From the NCBI RefSeq assembly GCF_015732185.1, contig NZ_WIQM01000016.1:310001-374000 (forward strand): DNA of 64,000 bases, given 5' to 3'. Under the pieces are notes generated by a model. That model made no database searches. It had not been told where the DNA came from and worked only from the letters and a program-made list of their open reading frames with translations. Every line of letters begins with the position of its first letter. Within the stretch, counting starts at the first letter, position 1. Position numbers and translations under genes: made by a program. Source of the DNA: Pectinatus haikarae. GTDB taxonomy: Bacteria > Bacillota > Negativicutes > Selenomonadales > Selenomonadaceae. Positions 33,376-42,891 of this stretch are shown piece by piece.

Positions 33376-34863
33376 ATGAGTATTTATAAAGATACGGCGG
33401 AGGTCGAAATCAGGGAGAGAAGGCTTGACGCCATTCTTTCTTATCGGGGAGACGCCAAGACCCTCAACATACAGTCAAAGGAAAGAAAAGTCAGCTGCCC
33501 CGGCAGTTTTTACAGTCAATGCAGCCAATGCGCCGAAGGCTGCGCGGAAACAATAACCTATCATGTTATTGATGCCGCAGTGATCAGTCATGCACCGATC
33601 GGCTGCAGCGTTGGGGTGTCACCGCGGCATATTTTGGGACGTGCGGTGTCAAAGAACCGCGGTCTTCCTGAACATAAGGTCCAAATGATCAGCAGCAATA
33701 TTAATGAAGAAGACACTGTTTACGGCGCTTCAAAAAAATTGCTTGCAGCAATATATGAAGCTGACAAACGGTTTAAACCAAGAACGATTTTTTTACAGGC
33801 ATCCTGTGCTTCCGGCATCATCGGTGAAGATATGGAAAGCATTGCCAAACAGGCAGAGGAAAAACTGCATTATCCGGTTGTCCCCGTCTATTGCGAGGGT
33901 TTTAAATCTAATATATGGTCTACCGGTTTTGATGCCGCTTTTCACGCAGTTTTACGCAAACTGGTGAGGCCGGCGCAAAAGAAGCAGCGTGATCTGGTGA
34001 ATATCTTCAATTTTGCCGGTTCAGACACATTTATACCTTTTCTGCATAAGCTTGGCCTGCAGGTAAACTACTTAATACCCATGGCTACTCTGGAGCAGAT
34101 CGCTTCTCTGACGGAAGCTGCATGCACGGCGCATATCTGTGAGACGCTGGCTACATATGTAGCTGCGGCACTAGAGGAACAATACGGTGTTCCTGAAGTG
34201 AAAGTACCGCCTCCATTCGGTATCGACTGGACTGACGAATGGATAAGGGAAATCGCCAGGTATACCGATCGTGCGGAACTGGCAGAGCAGGTAATCATCC
34301 AGGAACATGAACGGATACAGCCAGAGCTGGAAAAACTCAGAGAACAATTAAAAGGAAAGACTGTTTATATAATGTCCGGAGATGCTTTTGCGCACAATCT
34401 AGCCAATATCGCCAAAGACTTGAATCTGAATGTCATAGGGTTGAGCACGTTGCATCATGATTTGCATTTTGAAACAAAAGAACAGGCAAATTCACTGGAA
34501 GCCTTAATTAAAAGTGCCGGCAATATAGAAAATGTCAGGGTCTGCAATAAACAACCGTACCGTATTATAAAGGTGCTGCAGGATATAAAACCGGATGTAT
34601 TGTTAGTGCGCCATCCCAACCTTGCTCCAATCGGCATGAAATTGGGAATACCGACTTTGAGCGAGGGCGACGGAAACTACAGTATCGGCTATGACGGCGT
34701 GCTGAAATTTGGCCGCCGTTTGCTGGAACTGCTGACTGCAAAAAAATTATTCGTCAATATTGCGGCTCATGCCAGATTGCCGTACAGCAGCTGGTGGAAA
34801 GAAAATAGTGTTGATGCCTTTGACGATAATACACAGGACAATGAGCAAAGTATCGTCATATAA
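33376..34863 (+). CDS. NifD-like nitrogenase component 1 protein (D1)
   Basis: A 495-residue alpha-type subunit. P-cluster ligands are C52 (YSQCSQC), C77 (HAPIGCSVG) and C144 (ASCASGIIGED). C255 (AHICETLATY) sits where NifD holds its FeMo-co cysteine. The NifD cofactor His is not conserved: GDGNYSIGYDG has Ile at that place. A nitrogenase-type P-cluster and a modified cofactor site are therefore likely. GGGAGTGATCAGC precedes the ATG. The next gene, D2, is nearly the same protein. In context it should reduce a sulfur compound rather than N2 (inference). Confidence 0.85.
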   Translation: MSIYKDTAEVEIRERRLDAILSYRGDAKTLNIQSKERKVSCPGSFYSQCSQCAEGCAETITYHVIDAAVISHAPIGCSVGVSPRHILGRAVSKNRGLPEHKVQMISSNINEEDTVYGASKKLLAAIYEADKRFKPRTIFLQASCASGIIGEDMESIAKQAEEKLHYPVVPVYCEGFKSNIWSTGFDAAFHAVLRKLVRPAQKKQRDLVNIFNFAGSDTFIPFLHKLGLQVNYLIPMATLEQIASLTEAACTAHICETLATYVAAALEEQYGVPEVKVPPPFGIDWTDEWIREIARYTDRAELAEQVIIQEHERIQPELEKLREQLKGKTVYIMSGDAFAHNLANIAKDLNLNVIGLSTLHHDLHFETKEQANSLEALIKSAGNIENVRVCNKQPYRIIKVLQDIKPDVLLVRHPNLAPIGMKLGIPTLSEGDGNYSIGYDGVLKFGRRLLELLTAKKLFVNIAAHARLPYSSWWKENSVDAFDDNTQDNEQSIVI

Positions 34864-34959
34864 GTATATGAAACAAAATGATGCCCGATACGATGATGTT
34901 ATCTGCAGCAATATTGGTTTGCACAGAAACGATAAGTATAGCAACAGGAGTGGTTATGT

Positions 34960-36438
34960 GTGAGTGTTTACAAGGATACGGCCGAGGTCGAAGTCAGGGA
35001 AAGACGGCTTGATGCAATCCTTTCTTATAAAGGAGATGCTAAAACCCTCAATGTACAGTCGAAAAAAAGAAAAGTAAACTGCCCGGAGAGCTCTTACAGC
35101 CAGTGCAGTCAATGCTCGGAAGGCTGTGCAGAAGGACTTATATGCCACATCATTGATGCTGCAGTGATCAGCCACGCACCGATCGGCTGCAGCTTGGGAG
35201 CATCATCCCGGCATATTGTGGGACGCGCGGTGTCAAAGAGCCGCGGTCTGCCGGAACATAAAGTACAGATGATATGCAGCAACATTAATGAAGAAGACAC
35301 TGTTTATGGTGCTTCCAAAAAATTATTCACCGCAATATATGAAGCCGACAGGCGTTTTAAGCCAAGAGTGATCTTTCTTCAGTCGTCATGTGCATCCGGT
35401 ATTATCGGTGAGGATATGGAAAGCATTGCCAGGCAGGCTGAGGAAAAGCTGCATTATCCGGTCGTTCCCGTCTACTGCGAGGGCTTTAAGTCCACTATAT
35501 GGTCCACCGGTTTTGATGCCGCTTTTCATGCGGTTTTGCGCAGACTAGTGAAACCGGCGCAAAAAAAACAGAATGACATGGTCAATATATTCAACTTTAC
35601 CGGATCAAATACATTTATTCCTTTGCTGCATAAACTCGGTCTGCGGGTGAACTATTTGCTGCCTATGGCTACTCTGGAGCAGATTGCATCTGTTACGGAG
35701 GCAGCCTGTACAGCGCATATCTGTGAAACACTGGCCACATATGTGGCTGCAGCGCTGGAAGAACAGTACAGTGTTCCTGAAGTAAAAGTACAGCCTCCGT
35801 TCGGTATTGACTGGACCGATGAATGGGTAAGGGAAATTGCCAGATATACCGATCGTGCCAAACTGGCGGAGCAGTTAATCGTTCAGGAACATAAACGGAT
35901 ACAGCCGGAGCTGGAAAAACTCAGAGAACTATTAAAAGGCAAGACTGTTTATGTAATGTCGGGAGATGCTTTTGCACACAATCTGGCCAATATCGCTAAG
36001 GATCTGGATCTGAATGTGATCGGGCTGAGTACACTGCATCATGATTTGCATTTTGAGACAAAAGAGCAGATAAATTCACTGGAGGCACTGATTGAAAGTG
36101 TCGGCAATATAAAAGATGTCAGAGTCTGCAATAAACAGCCGTACCGCATTATAAAGGTATTGCAGCGCATCAGTCCGGATGTGCTGATAGTGCGCCATCC
36201 CAATCTTGCACCTATGGGCATGAAATTGGGTATTCCGACTTTAAGCGAGGGTGATGCCAATTTCAGTATCGGCTATGACGGTGTGCTGAAATTCGGCAGA
36301 CGGCTGCTGGATCTGATAACTGCCGAAAAATTGTTCGGCAATATCGCAAAACATGCCAGACTGCCGTATAACAGCCGTTGGCGTGAAAATGATGTTGATG
36401 ATGTTCTTAATAATAGGATGCTAGGCGGTGAATTATGA
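34960..36438 (+). CDS. NifD-like nitrogenase component 1 protein (D2), tandem duplicate of D1
   Basis: A 492-residue protein starting at a GTG behind CAGGAG. It matches D1 over its full length, including all P-cluster cysteines and the cofactor cysteine (AHICETLATY). The differences cluster in the N-terminal segment (CPESSYSQCSQCSEGC), in the C-terminal tail and in scattered surface positions. It ends with GGELMS-overlapping ATGA into K1, so D2 and K1 are translationally coupled while D1 has no K of its own. D1 and D2 may be alternative alpha subunits or form a mixed complex with K1. Confidence 0.85.
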   Translation: MSVYKDTAEVEVRERRLDAILSYKGDAKTLNVQSKKRKVNCPESSYSQCSQCSEGCAEGLICHIIDAAVISHAPIGCSLGASSRHIVGRAVSKSRGLPEHKVQMICSNINEEDTVYGASKKLFTAIYEADRRFKPRVIFLQSSCASGIIGEDMESIARQAEEKLHYPVVPVYCEGFKSTIWSTGFDAAFHAVLRRLVKPAQKKQNDMVNIFNFTGSNTFIPLLHKLGLRVNYLLPMATLEQIASVTEAACTAHICETLATYVAAALEEQYSVPEVKVQPPFGIDWTDEWVREIARYTDRAKLAEQLIVQEHKRIQPELEKLRELLKGKTVYVMSGDAFAHNLANIAKDLDLNVIGLSTLHHDLHFETKEQINSLEALIESVGNIKDVRVCNKQPYRIIKVLQRISPDVLIVRHPNLAPMGMKLGIPTLSEGDANFSIGYDGVLKFGRRLLDLITAEKLFGNIAKHARLPYNSRWRENDVDDVLNNRMLGGEL

Positions 36439-37784
36439 GCGAAATAATTGAACAACCACGTTATGGCTGTGCTTTGAGTGCACAGCAGACAGTACTGGCC
36501 ATCCCGCGTGCTCTGCCTATCATTCATGCTGGACCGGGCTGTGCGTCAAAAGCCTTTTCCTTTGCAGCCACCGGTGCCGGTTTTCAGGGTGAAGGCTACG
36601 GCGGCGGATCACATATTTCCTCTACCAATACAGGTGAATCAGAGGTTATTTTCGGCGGCGAACCGAGTCTGGAGAAAGAAATAAAAGGCGCTCTAAAAAT
36701 TCTGGACGGAGATCTGTTTGTTGTATTGTCCGGCTGCACCTCCGATATAGTAGGTGATGATTCTATATCCGTAGCCGAAAGATTTGCTGCCCAGGGGTAT
36801 CCGGTGGTAGGGACGGAAACTGCCGGTTTTAAAGGCAGCAGTTATTATGGCCATGAAATAGTTGTAAAATCCATCATTGAGCAATTTATCGGTGATGTAA
36901 AACCGCAGGTACGGCATGGACTGGTAAATGTTTTTGCTGTAGTGCCTTTTCAAGATCCCTTTTGGCGAGGCGATCTGGAAGAAATCAAACGCATATTAAC
37001 CAATATAGGCTTGGAAGTAAATATTTTATTTGGTAATGGCTCGGCGGGAATCAGCGAATGGCGTGACATTCCCAATGCGCAGTTTAATCTGTTGATTTCA
37101 CCGTCAACCGGCACGGAAATAGCAGAGCTTTTAGAAGCAAAATATCAGACACCTTATCTGCAATATCCGATCCTGCCTGTAGGCGGCGTTGAAACCAGTC
37201 GTTTTTTACGGGAAGTAGCGGCTTTTGCCGGGCTTTCTTCTCTGCCCGTTGAAAAAGCAATAGAAAAAGAAGAGCGGCGTTTTTACGATTATTTTGTTGC
37301 TGTATCAGATTTTATCGGTGAATATTGGAATAACCTGCCGGTCGATCTTTATGCTGTCGGCGACAGTATTTATGCACCGGGAGTAAGTTCCTTTTTGGTT
37401 AATGAACTGGGACTTGTCCCCAGGGGAGTTTATGTAACTGATGAACCGCAGCCGGCCTGGCAATCTGTTATAACGGAGACATTAGCCGCACGCGACAGCA
37501 GACTGGCAGCTGTACTGAAGTTTGAAAATGATGGAGGAGCTATTGAAATGGATATACGGGAAAAAGACAAAAATGCCGGAAAATCAATCATTTTAGGAAG
37601 TTCATGGGAAAAATTCCTTGCAGTGGACGTAGACAGTCTTTATGCATATCTCAGCCTGCCGCTTGATGAAATAGTTATCTTAAACCATTCATACATGGGT
37701 TACAGCGGAGGGCTGCGTCTCATCGAAGAAGTATATTCTGCTGTGTTCAAGCGCAAAACGGCAACATCGAGATCTATCGTCTGA
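36435..37784 (+). CDS. NifK-like nitrogenase component 1 protein (K1)
   Basis: A 449-residue beta-type subunit with all three P-cluster cysteines: C12 (RYGCALS), C36 (HAGPGCASK) and C101 (LSGCTSDIVGDD). FGGEPSLEKEIKGAL, TETAGFKGSSYYGHE and VFAVVPFQDPFWRGD are family blocks. It overlaps the end of D2 by four bases. It is the only K subunit for two D genes. The shortness against true NifK (about 520 residues) and lack of the N-terminal extension fit the nitrogenase-like rather than the nitrogen-fixing branch. Confidence 0.86.
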   Translation: MSEIIEQPRYGCALSAQQTVLAIPRALPIIHAGPGCASKAFSFAATGAGFQGEGYGGGSHISSTNTGESEVIFGGEPSLEKEIKGALKILDGDLFVVLSGCTSDIVGDDSISVAERFAAQGYPVVGTETAGFKGSSYYGHEIVVKSIIEQFIGDVKPQVRHGLVNVFAVVPFQDPFWRGDLEEIKRILTNIGLEVNILFGNGSAGISEWRDIPNAQFNLLISPSTGTEIAELLEAKYQTPYLQYPILPVGGVETSRFLREVAAFAGLSSLPVEKAIEKEERRFYDYFVAVSDFIGEYWNNLPVDLYAVGDSIYAPGVSSFLVNELGLVPRGVYVTDEPQPAWQSVITETLAARDSRLAAVLKFENDGGAIEMDIREKDKNAGKSIILGSSWEKFLAVDVDSLYAYLSLPLDEIVILNHSYMGYSGGLRLIEEVYSAVFKRKTATSRSIV

Positions 37785-37805
37785 GATGCAAAACACAAAG
37801 GGTTC

Positions 37806-37852
37806 TGACAGCAGGGAAATCATTCATTGTGAAGCTATTTTCCTGCTTGTCA
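37806..37852 (+). other. Inverted repeat between K1 and the next importer
   Basis: TGACAGCAGGGAAAT (37806-37820) faces ATTTTCCTGCTTGTCA (37837-37852), giving a stem of about 14 pairs with a 16-base loop. It has no T-run after it on the plus strand. It may be an mRNA processing or stabilising stem within the 185-base gap before the permease gene. Confidence 0.4.
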
Positions 37853-37969
37853 CACTCGCTTGTGCTTATTACCGAGGAAACTCTGACTAAAATAAATATG
37901 GGATACATCTTTCTGCCGTATATTCCAGATCAATCAGCAGTTTCTCACATTCGGAGGAATAATTTTATT

Positions 37970-38917
37970 ATGGAAAAGCTAAGACCGTGGCTGCCGCTGT
38001 TTTCTATATTGCTGGCATCATTTTTAGATATTTGGCTGCCCGATTCATCTTTGCACACGCCTACAAAGGCAAAGTATTTTTTATGGTTCAACATTATTTT
38101 AGGAATATTTTTTACCGCCGGTGCCATACGTACAATTTTTTGGAGAAACAAAGGGAAAAACTTTATCACACAGGCTCCATTTTATGCGGCAGTGATTTTT
38201 CTGCTGAATATATTTAATCTAGTTTCCAAAAAATATGCTTTGCTGCCGGTTATATTTTTTCCGTCGCTGGACAGAGTTTTTTCTGTTATTGTCGAAGACA
38301 GTTTTTTTCTGGCTTCCTGTCTTGCATCCTCGGCACAGCTACTTTTTGCCGGATTTGCCATCGGCGCTGCTGCCGGAATATTAACAGGAATAGCTGTCGG
38401 CTTCAATAAAGTTTTATCATACTGGATCAATCCATTGATACGTGCCATCGGGCCCATGCCCCCGACAGCATGGATACCGATAGTACTGGTAGTGTTTCCA
38501 ACGACATTTTCAGGCAGTGTTTTTTTGATTGCCCTGTCCGTTTGGTTTCCCACGACAATAATGACAGCCGGCGGCATTCAAAACATACCGAATGTTTATT
38601 TTGAAGTAGCCAGTACCTTGGGTGCGGGTAAATATTATCAAATATTGAAAGTGGGTATTCCCGCAGCTATGCCGCAAATGTTTTTAGGAATATTCAACGG
38701 GGCTGGTATATCCTTCGTGACCCTTATGACCGCTGAACTTCTTGGTGTAAAAAACGGTATTGGCTGGTACATAAACTGGCAGAAAGATATGATGGCTTAT
38801 GCCAACGTGTATGCGGGCCTCATCATTATAGCAGTCAGTTTTTATCTCTTGGTAATGCTGCTGTTTAAGGTGCGCGACCGCGTTCTGGTATGGCAAAAAG
38901 GAGTCATAAAATGGTAG
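37970..38917 (+). CDS. ABC transporter permease (importer set C) with extra N-terminal membrane part
   Basis: A 315-residue permease starting at the ATG at 37970 (CGGAGGAATAA before it); an upstream open frame has no good site. The N-terminal 120 residues add two or three hydrophobic segments not found in the other permeases. The core has IGPMPPTAWIPIVLVVFP and EVASTLGAGKYYQILKVGIPAAMP (split as EVASTLGAGKYYQI and LKVGIPAAMP) and ends ELLGVKNGIGWYI. It overlaps the ATPase gene by seven bases. Confidence 0.85.
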   Translation: MEKLRPWLPLFSILLASFLDIWLPDSSLHTPTKAKYFLWFNIILGIFFTAGAIRTIFWRNKGKNFITQAPFYAAVIFLLNIFNLVSKKYALLPVIFFPSLDRVFSVIVEDSFFLASCLASSAQLLFAGFAIGAAAGILTGIAVGFNKVLSYWINPLIRAIGPMPPTAWIPIVLVVFPTTFSGSVFLIALSVWFPTTIMTAGGIQNIPNVYFEVASTLGAGKYYQILKVGIPAAMPQMFLGIFNGAGISFVTLMTAELLGVKNGIGWYINWQKDMMAYANVYAGLIIIAVSFYLLVMLLFKVRDRVLVWQKGVIKW

Positions 38918-39690
38918 GAGCCGTAAATATAAATTCAGTAACCAAAAAATTTGCAGCCGATGACGGCAGTGAGATCACGGCTTTAAACGGTATAGACTTG
39001 AAAGTGAGAGCCGGTGAATTTATCTCCCTGATAGGTCCCTCAGGCTGCGGGAAATCAACTTTGCTGCGTCTTATAGCCGGATTAAGCAAACCTACCGAAG
39101 GTACTCTTTTTATTGATGAAAGTGAAATCAAGGGTACATCTTATGAACGTGGTCTTGTATTTCAAAATGCCATGCTCTTCCCCTGGCTCAACATATATGA
39201 CAATATTGCTTTCGGCCTCAAAGCAAGAAAAGTCTACCGCAGCAGCAAAGACCGGGTAAAATCATTCATCAGCATGGTCTCTCTGGACGGATTTGAAAAA
39301 TCATTTCCGCATCAGCTGTCCGGAGGCATGATTCAGAGAGCGGGGCTGGCCCGGGTGCTGATAAACGATCCCAAGGTGCTCCTGCTCGACGAACCGCTGG
39401 GAGCTCTCGACGCATTCACGCGCATGAATTTGCAGGATGAACTTATCCGTATCTGGAAAAAGGAAAAAATGACCATGATATTGGTTACTCACGATGTTGA
39501 TGAGGCGGTATATCTGTCTGACAGAATAGTGGTCATGACCCCTCGTCCCGCCAAGATAGAAAAAATCATTGATGTCAATCTTTCTTATCCGCGGGCCCGC
39601 AGCGGATCTGAATTTCTTTATCTTCGCACTCAAATATTGAAAATATTGAACTACGCCGGAAAAACCGAGGAACCCGGTTATTATATATGA
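38911..39690 (+). CDS. ABC transporter ATP-binding protein (importer set C)
   Basis: A 259-residue SsuB/TauB-type ATPase from the ATG at 38911 (AAAAAGGAGTC before it). Walker [11 protein letters not shown]-loop VFQNAMLFPW, signature LSGGMIQRA, Walker B VLLLDEPLGALD and switch VTHDVDEAVY are complete. It overlaps the permease stop (ATGGTAG). The binding protein follows 34 bases later. Confidence 0.88.
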   Translation: MVGAVNINSVTKKFAADDGSEITALNGIDLKVRAGEFISLIGPSGCGKSTLLRLIAGLSKPTEGTLFIDESEIKGTSYERGLVFQNAMLFPWLNIYDNIAFGLKARKVYRSSKDRVKSFISMVSLDGFEKSFPHQLSGGMIQRAGLARVLINDPKVLLLDEPLGALDAFTRMNLQDELIRIWKKEKMTMILVTHDVDEAVYLSDRIVVMTPRPAKIEKIIDVNLSYPRARSGSEFLYLRTQILKILNYAGKTEEPGYYI

Positions 39691-39724
39691 CTCATATTCA
39701 AATATTGCAAGGGGAATAAATACA

Positions 39725-40753
39725 ATGAAAAAACTCATATTATTTATGCTGCTGGTGCTGACGCTACTTTCTATAGCCGGCTGCGGCACACAAGATAAAA
39801 ATACTGCGGAAGGAAATGGACCCGCACCGGAAAATGCCGATGATAAGAATTTCGTTTTAAAAGTCGGCTACAGCGGCTCGCTTTGTGAAGCACCGCTGCA
39901 TATGGCAATAGAAAAAGGCTTTTTTGCCGAAGAAGGTTTGACTGTGGATGCTGTAAAGCTTGCACCGGGAACGGCTTTTGAAAGCATCAGTTCCGGAAAA
40001 ACCGATGCGGGTTTCAATTTGCTGGCCAATCTGGTCCAGCCGTTATCGAACGGGCTTCCCGTTAAGCTTACGGCAGGTCTCCATACCGGCTGCGACAAAG
40101 TTCTGGTGCCCAATAACGGCAAAATAAAAACCATCGAAGACCTCAAGGGGAAAAAGATAGGTGTGCCAAGCCTTAACAGCAGTCCTATAATATTTGCCAA
40201 ACGCGTTTTGGCTGCGCACGGCATAGGTGTAACGGAAAAGAATATGGAAGTTGAATTTGTCGTATTCAGCAACAGCGAATTGCCTCTTGCCCTGGAAAAA
40301 GGCGCTGTCGATGCAATAGCTGCCAATGACCCTGTTGCCAGCATAGCTGCTGACCAATACGGCCTGAATATGCTGGCCGATTCCGCTATGGATGCTCCTT
40401 ATAAAGATCAATACTGCTGCACAGCTTATGTAAGCAATAAATTAATTGCGGAACATCCTGAAGCCGCCGCAAAATATACTCGGGCAATGATGAAGGCCAG
40501 CCGCTGGATACAGGCTAATCCCGACGAAACTGCCAAATTGCAGGTAGAAAAAAAATATGTAGCGGGTGATGCCGAAAAGAACGCTGCAATACTAAAAACT
40601 TTTAAATATACTCCATCCGTGCAGAAAGCTTATGATTCTTTCAGTATAGTGGCAAAGGAACTGCAGGATATCGGTATGCTGGATAAAAATACAGATATAA
40701 ATACATTGCAGAAAAACAGTTTTCAATTTTTTGATGATGTCAAGGATGAATAA
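39725..40753 (+). CDS. ABC transporter substrate-binding lipoprotein (importer set C)
   Basis: A 342-residue NMT1/TauA-like binding protein with lipobox LSIAGC (Cys20). Mature motifs are LKVGYSGSLCEAPLHMAIEKG (LKVGYSGSLCEAP, LHMAIEKG), GFFAEEGLTVDAV and the CCTAYVSNKL strand. Unlike set B it is a lipoprotein and appears once. Together with the two preceding genes it makes a complete importer immediately upstream of the mccB-mccA-metNIQ genes; the ligand is unknown, plausibly an organosulfur compound. Confidence 0.86.
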   Translation: MKKLILFMLLVLTLLSIAGCGTQDKNTAEGNGPAPENADDKNFVLKVGYSGSLCEAPLHMAIEKGFFAEEGLTVDAVKLAPGTAFESISSGKTDAGFNLLANLVQPLSNGLPVKLTAGLHTGCDKVLVPNNGKIKTIEDLKGKKIGVPSLNSSPIIFAKRVLAAHGIGVTEKNMEVEFVVFSNSELPLALEKGAVDAIAANDPVASIAADQYGLNMLADSAMDAPYKDQYCCTAYVSNKLIAEHPEAAAKYTRAMMKASRWIQANPDETAKLQVEKKYVAGDAEKNAAILKTFKYTPSVQKAYDSFSIVAKELQDIGMLDKNTDINTLQKNSFQFFDDVKDE

Positions 40754-40806
40754 TATAAATTACACAGGACAAGCACAAACAAAATAAAACAGTGAGGGGA
40801 ATTCAT

Positions 40807-41970
40807 ATGGCAAAGGGACGAATGCACAGCTTAAACACTATTTTAATACACGGAGGCATAGATGGAGACGAACGAACAGGTGCAGTAAACATACCTGTTT
40901 ACCAGACTTCTACTTACAAACAAATACGGCTTGGTGAAAATACCGGTTATGAATACTCCAGAACAGGCAACCCGACACGTGAGGCATTGGAAAAACTTAC
41001 GGCAGAACTGGAACAGGGCAGGTACGGACTGGCTTTCGCTTCCGGTATGGCGGCTATAGCGGCAGTATTCACCTTATTTTCCAGCGGAGATAAAATCTTG
41101 ATCTCAAAGAATGTCTATGGCGGCACATTTCGTATTCTGGACAAAATTTTTGTGAACTTCGGCATTACTTATCAATTTGTTGATACGGGAGATATAGCAG
41201 AAATAGAAAAAAACCTCACGAAAGAAGTTAAAGCTGTTTTAGTGGAAACACCCACCAATCCTCTGCTGGAAGTAACAGATATAGCAGCGGTAGCGGAAAC
41301 GGCAAAAAAGCACGGAGTGCTGACCATAGTAGACAATACCTTCATGTCCCCTTACCTGCAGCGCCCGCTGACACTGGGAGCGGATATAGTATTGCACAGT
41401 GCCACAAAATATTTGGGCGGGCACAGTGATCTTATTGCCGGCATCGTAGTTGTCGATCAGGAAGAACTTGCCCAGAAATTATATTTTATTCAAAATTCTA
41501 CGGGCGGTGTTCTCGGTCCGAATGACTCATTCCTGCTGATAAGAGGCATAAAGACACTGGGTGTGAGAATGGAGCGCCATCAGCAAAATGCGGGGAAAAT
41601 TGCCGAATGGCTGAAAACTAAAAATTGGGTAAAGGAAGTTTATTATCCCGGCCTGCCTGAGCATCCCGGTTATAAAATACAGAACAGGCAGGCTGACGGG
41701 GCAGGTGGCATGCTGACTTTTGAATTAAAGAAAAAGTATGATTACAGAATATTTATAAACAGCCTAAAAATAATTACGCTGGCTGAAAGCCTGGGCGGAG
41801 TGGAATCTCTCATCTGCCAGCCTGCATCCATGACCCATGCATCCATACCGCCGAAAATAAGAGAACGTATCGGTATTACAGAAAATCTGCTGCGCCTGTC
41901 CGTGGGAATCGAAGACTACGAGGATCTGCTGGCTGACATAAAGCAGGCGGCTGAAAAAGCGGAGGCCTGA
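40807..41970 (+). CDS. mccB: Cystathionine gamma-lyase / gamma-synthase family enzyme
   Basis: A 387-residue PLP enzyme of the Cys/Met metabolism family. It starts at the ATG at 40807 (GTGAGGGGAATTC before it). It has SRTGNPTREALE, FASGMAAIAAV and the PLP lysine in HSATKYLGGHSD. Sequence alone does not separate lyase from synthase. The next gene is a cysteine-synthase-like protein as in the mccA-mccB pair for reverse transsulfuration (homocysteine to cysteine), which makes the MccB assignment the best guess. Confidence 0.82.
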   Translation: MAKGRMHSLNTILIHGGIDGDERTGAVNIPVYQTSTYKQIRLGENTGYEYSRTGNPTREALEKLTAELEQGRYGLAFASGMAAIAAVFTLFSSGDKILISKNVYGGTFRILDKIFVNFGITYQFVDTGDIAEIEKNLTKEVKAVLVETPTNPLLEVTDIAAVAETAKKHGVLTIVDNTFMSPYLQRPLTLGADIVLHSATKYLGGHSDLIAGIVVVDQEELAQKLYFIQNSTGGVLGPNDSFLLIRGIKTLGVRMERHQQNAGKIAEWLKTKNWVKEVYYPGLPEHPGYKIQNRQADGAGGMLTFELKKKYDYRIFINSLKIITLAESLGGVESLICQPASMTHASIPPKIRERIGITENLLRLSVGIEDYEDLLADIKQAAEKAEA

Positions 41971-41971
41971 A

Positions 41972-42883
41972 ATGAAATATTATAATGGCATTCATTCACT
42001 GATCGGAAAAACACCGCTCCTTAAGCTGAATAATTTGAACCTGCCGGAAAATGTCAATATTTTCGCCAAACTTGAATTTTGGAATCCGGGCGGCAGCGTG
42101 AAAGACCGCATTGGCGTCTTCATGCTCGAATCAATGGAAAAAAAGGGGAAAATCACTCCCGGAGCCACGATAGTAGAAGCTACCGCGGGAAATACAGGCA
42201 TCGGCATAGCACTGGCTGCGCTCAACAAGAATTACAAAGTCATATTTGTCGTTCCCGATAAATTCTCAGCAGAAAAGCAATGCCTGATGAAGGCGCTCGG
42301 CGCACAGATAATCAACACACCGCGTGAAGGCGGCATGCTTGGCGCGGCAAAAAAAGCGCAGGAAATAAAAGACAGTATCCCCGATGCCGTCTCCTTTGAC
42401 CAATTTAATAATCTTGATAACACACAGGCACACTATGAAACCACCGGACCGGAAATTTACAGAGACCTGGATGCCGAGATAGATTATTTTGTTGCCGGTG
42501 CAGGCAGCGGCGGCACATACAGCGGAGCATTGCGTTATTTAAAAGAAAAGAGACCAGCCATTAAAGGTATTCTTGCCGACCCTCTCGGTTCCACGCTTGG
42601 AGGCGGTGAACATAAGGACTACGATATTGAAGGAATCGGCAATGATTTTGTTCCCGCTACAATGGATATGAAACTTGTGGATAAAGTAATAAAGATATCC
42701 GATCAGGAAGCACTGGAGTCAGTACGTTTACTGGCCCGGTACGAAGGCCTCTTTGTGGGAACATCATCCGGAGCGGCATTAGCTGCCGCACTCAAATTGG
42801 CCTTTACGATAAACAAGGGCAACATAGCAGTCATTTTTCCCGACCGCGGCGATCGCTATTTCAGCAAAAAAATATACGGATAG
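41972..42883 (+). CDS. mccA: Cysteine synthase / cystathionine beta-synthase family protein
   Basis: A 303-residue fold-type II PLP enzyme. The Schiff-base lysine is in NPGGSVKDRIG, and EATAGNTGIGIA and the phosphate loop GAGSGGTYSGAL are present. It has no C-terminal CBS pair. Read together with mccB two bases upstream it should be the O-acetylserine-dependent cystathionine beta-synthase MccA, though O-acetylserine sulfhydrylase activity is equally compatible with the sequence. Confidence 0.82.
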   Translation: MKYYNGIHSLIGKTPLLKLNNLNLPENVNIFAKLEFWNPGGSVKDRIGVFMLESMEKKGKITPGATIVEATAGNTGIGIALAALNKNYKVIFVVPDKFSAEKQCLMKALGAQIINTPREGGMLGAAKKAQEIKDSIPDAVSFDQFNNLDNTQAHYETTGPEIYRDLDAEIDYFVAGAGSGGTYSGALRYLKEKRPAIKGILADPLGSTLGGGEHKDYDIEGIGNDFVPATMDMKLVDKVIKISDQEALESVRLLARYEGLFVGTSSGAALAAALKLAFTINKGNIAVIFPDRGDRYFSKKIYG

Positions 42884-42891
42884 GCGATAAT

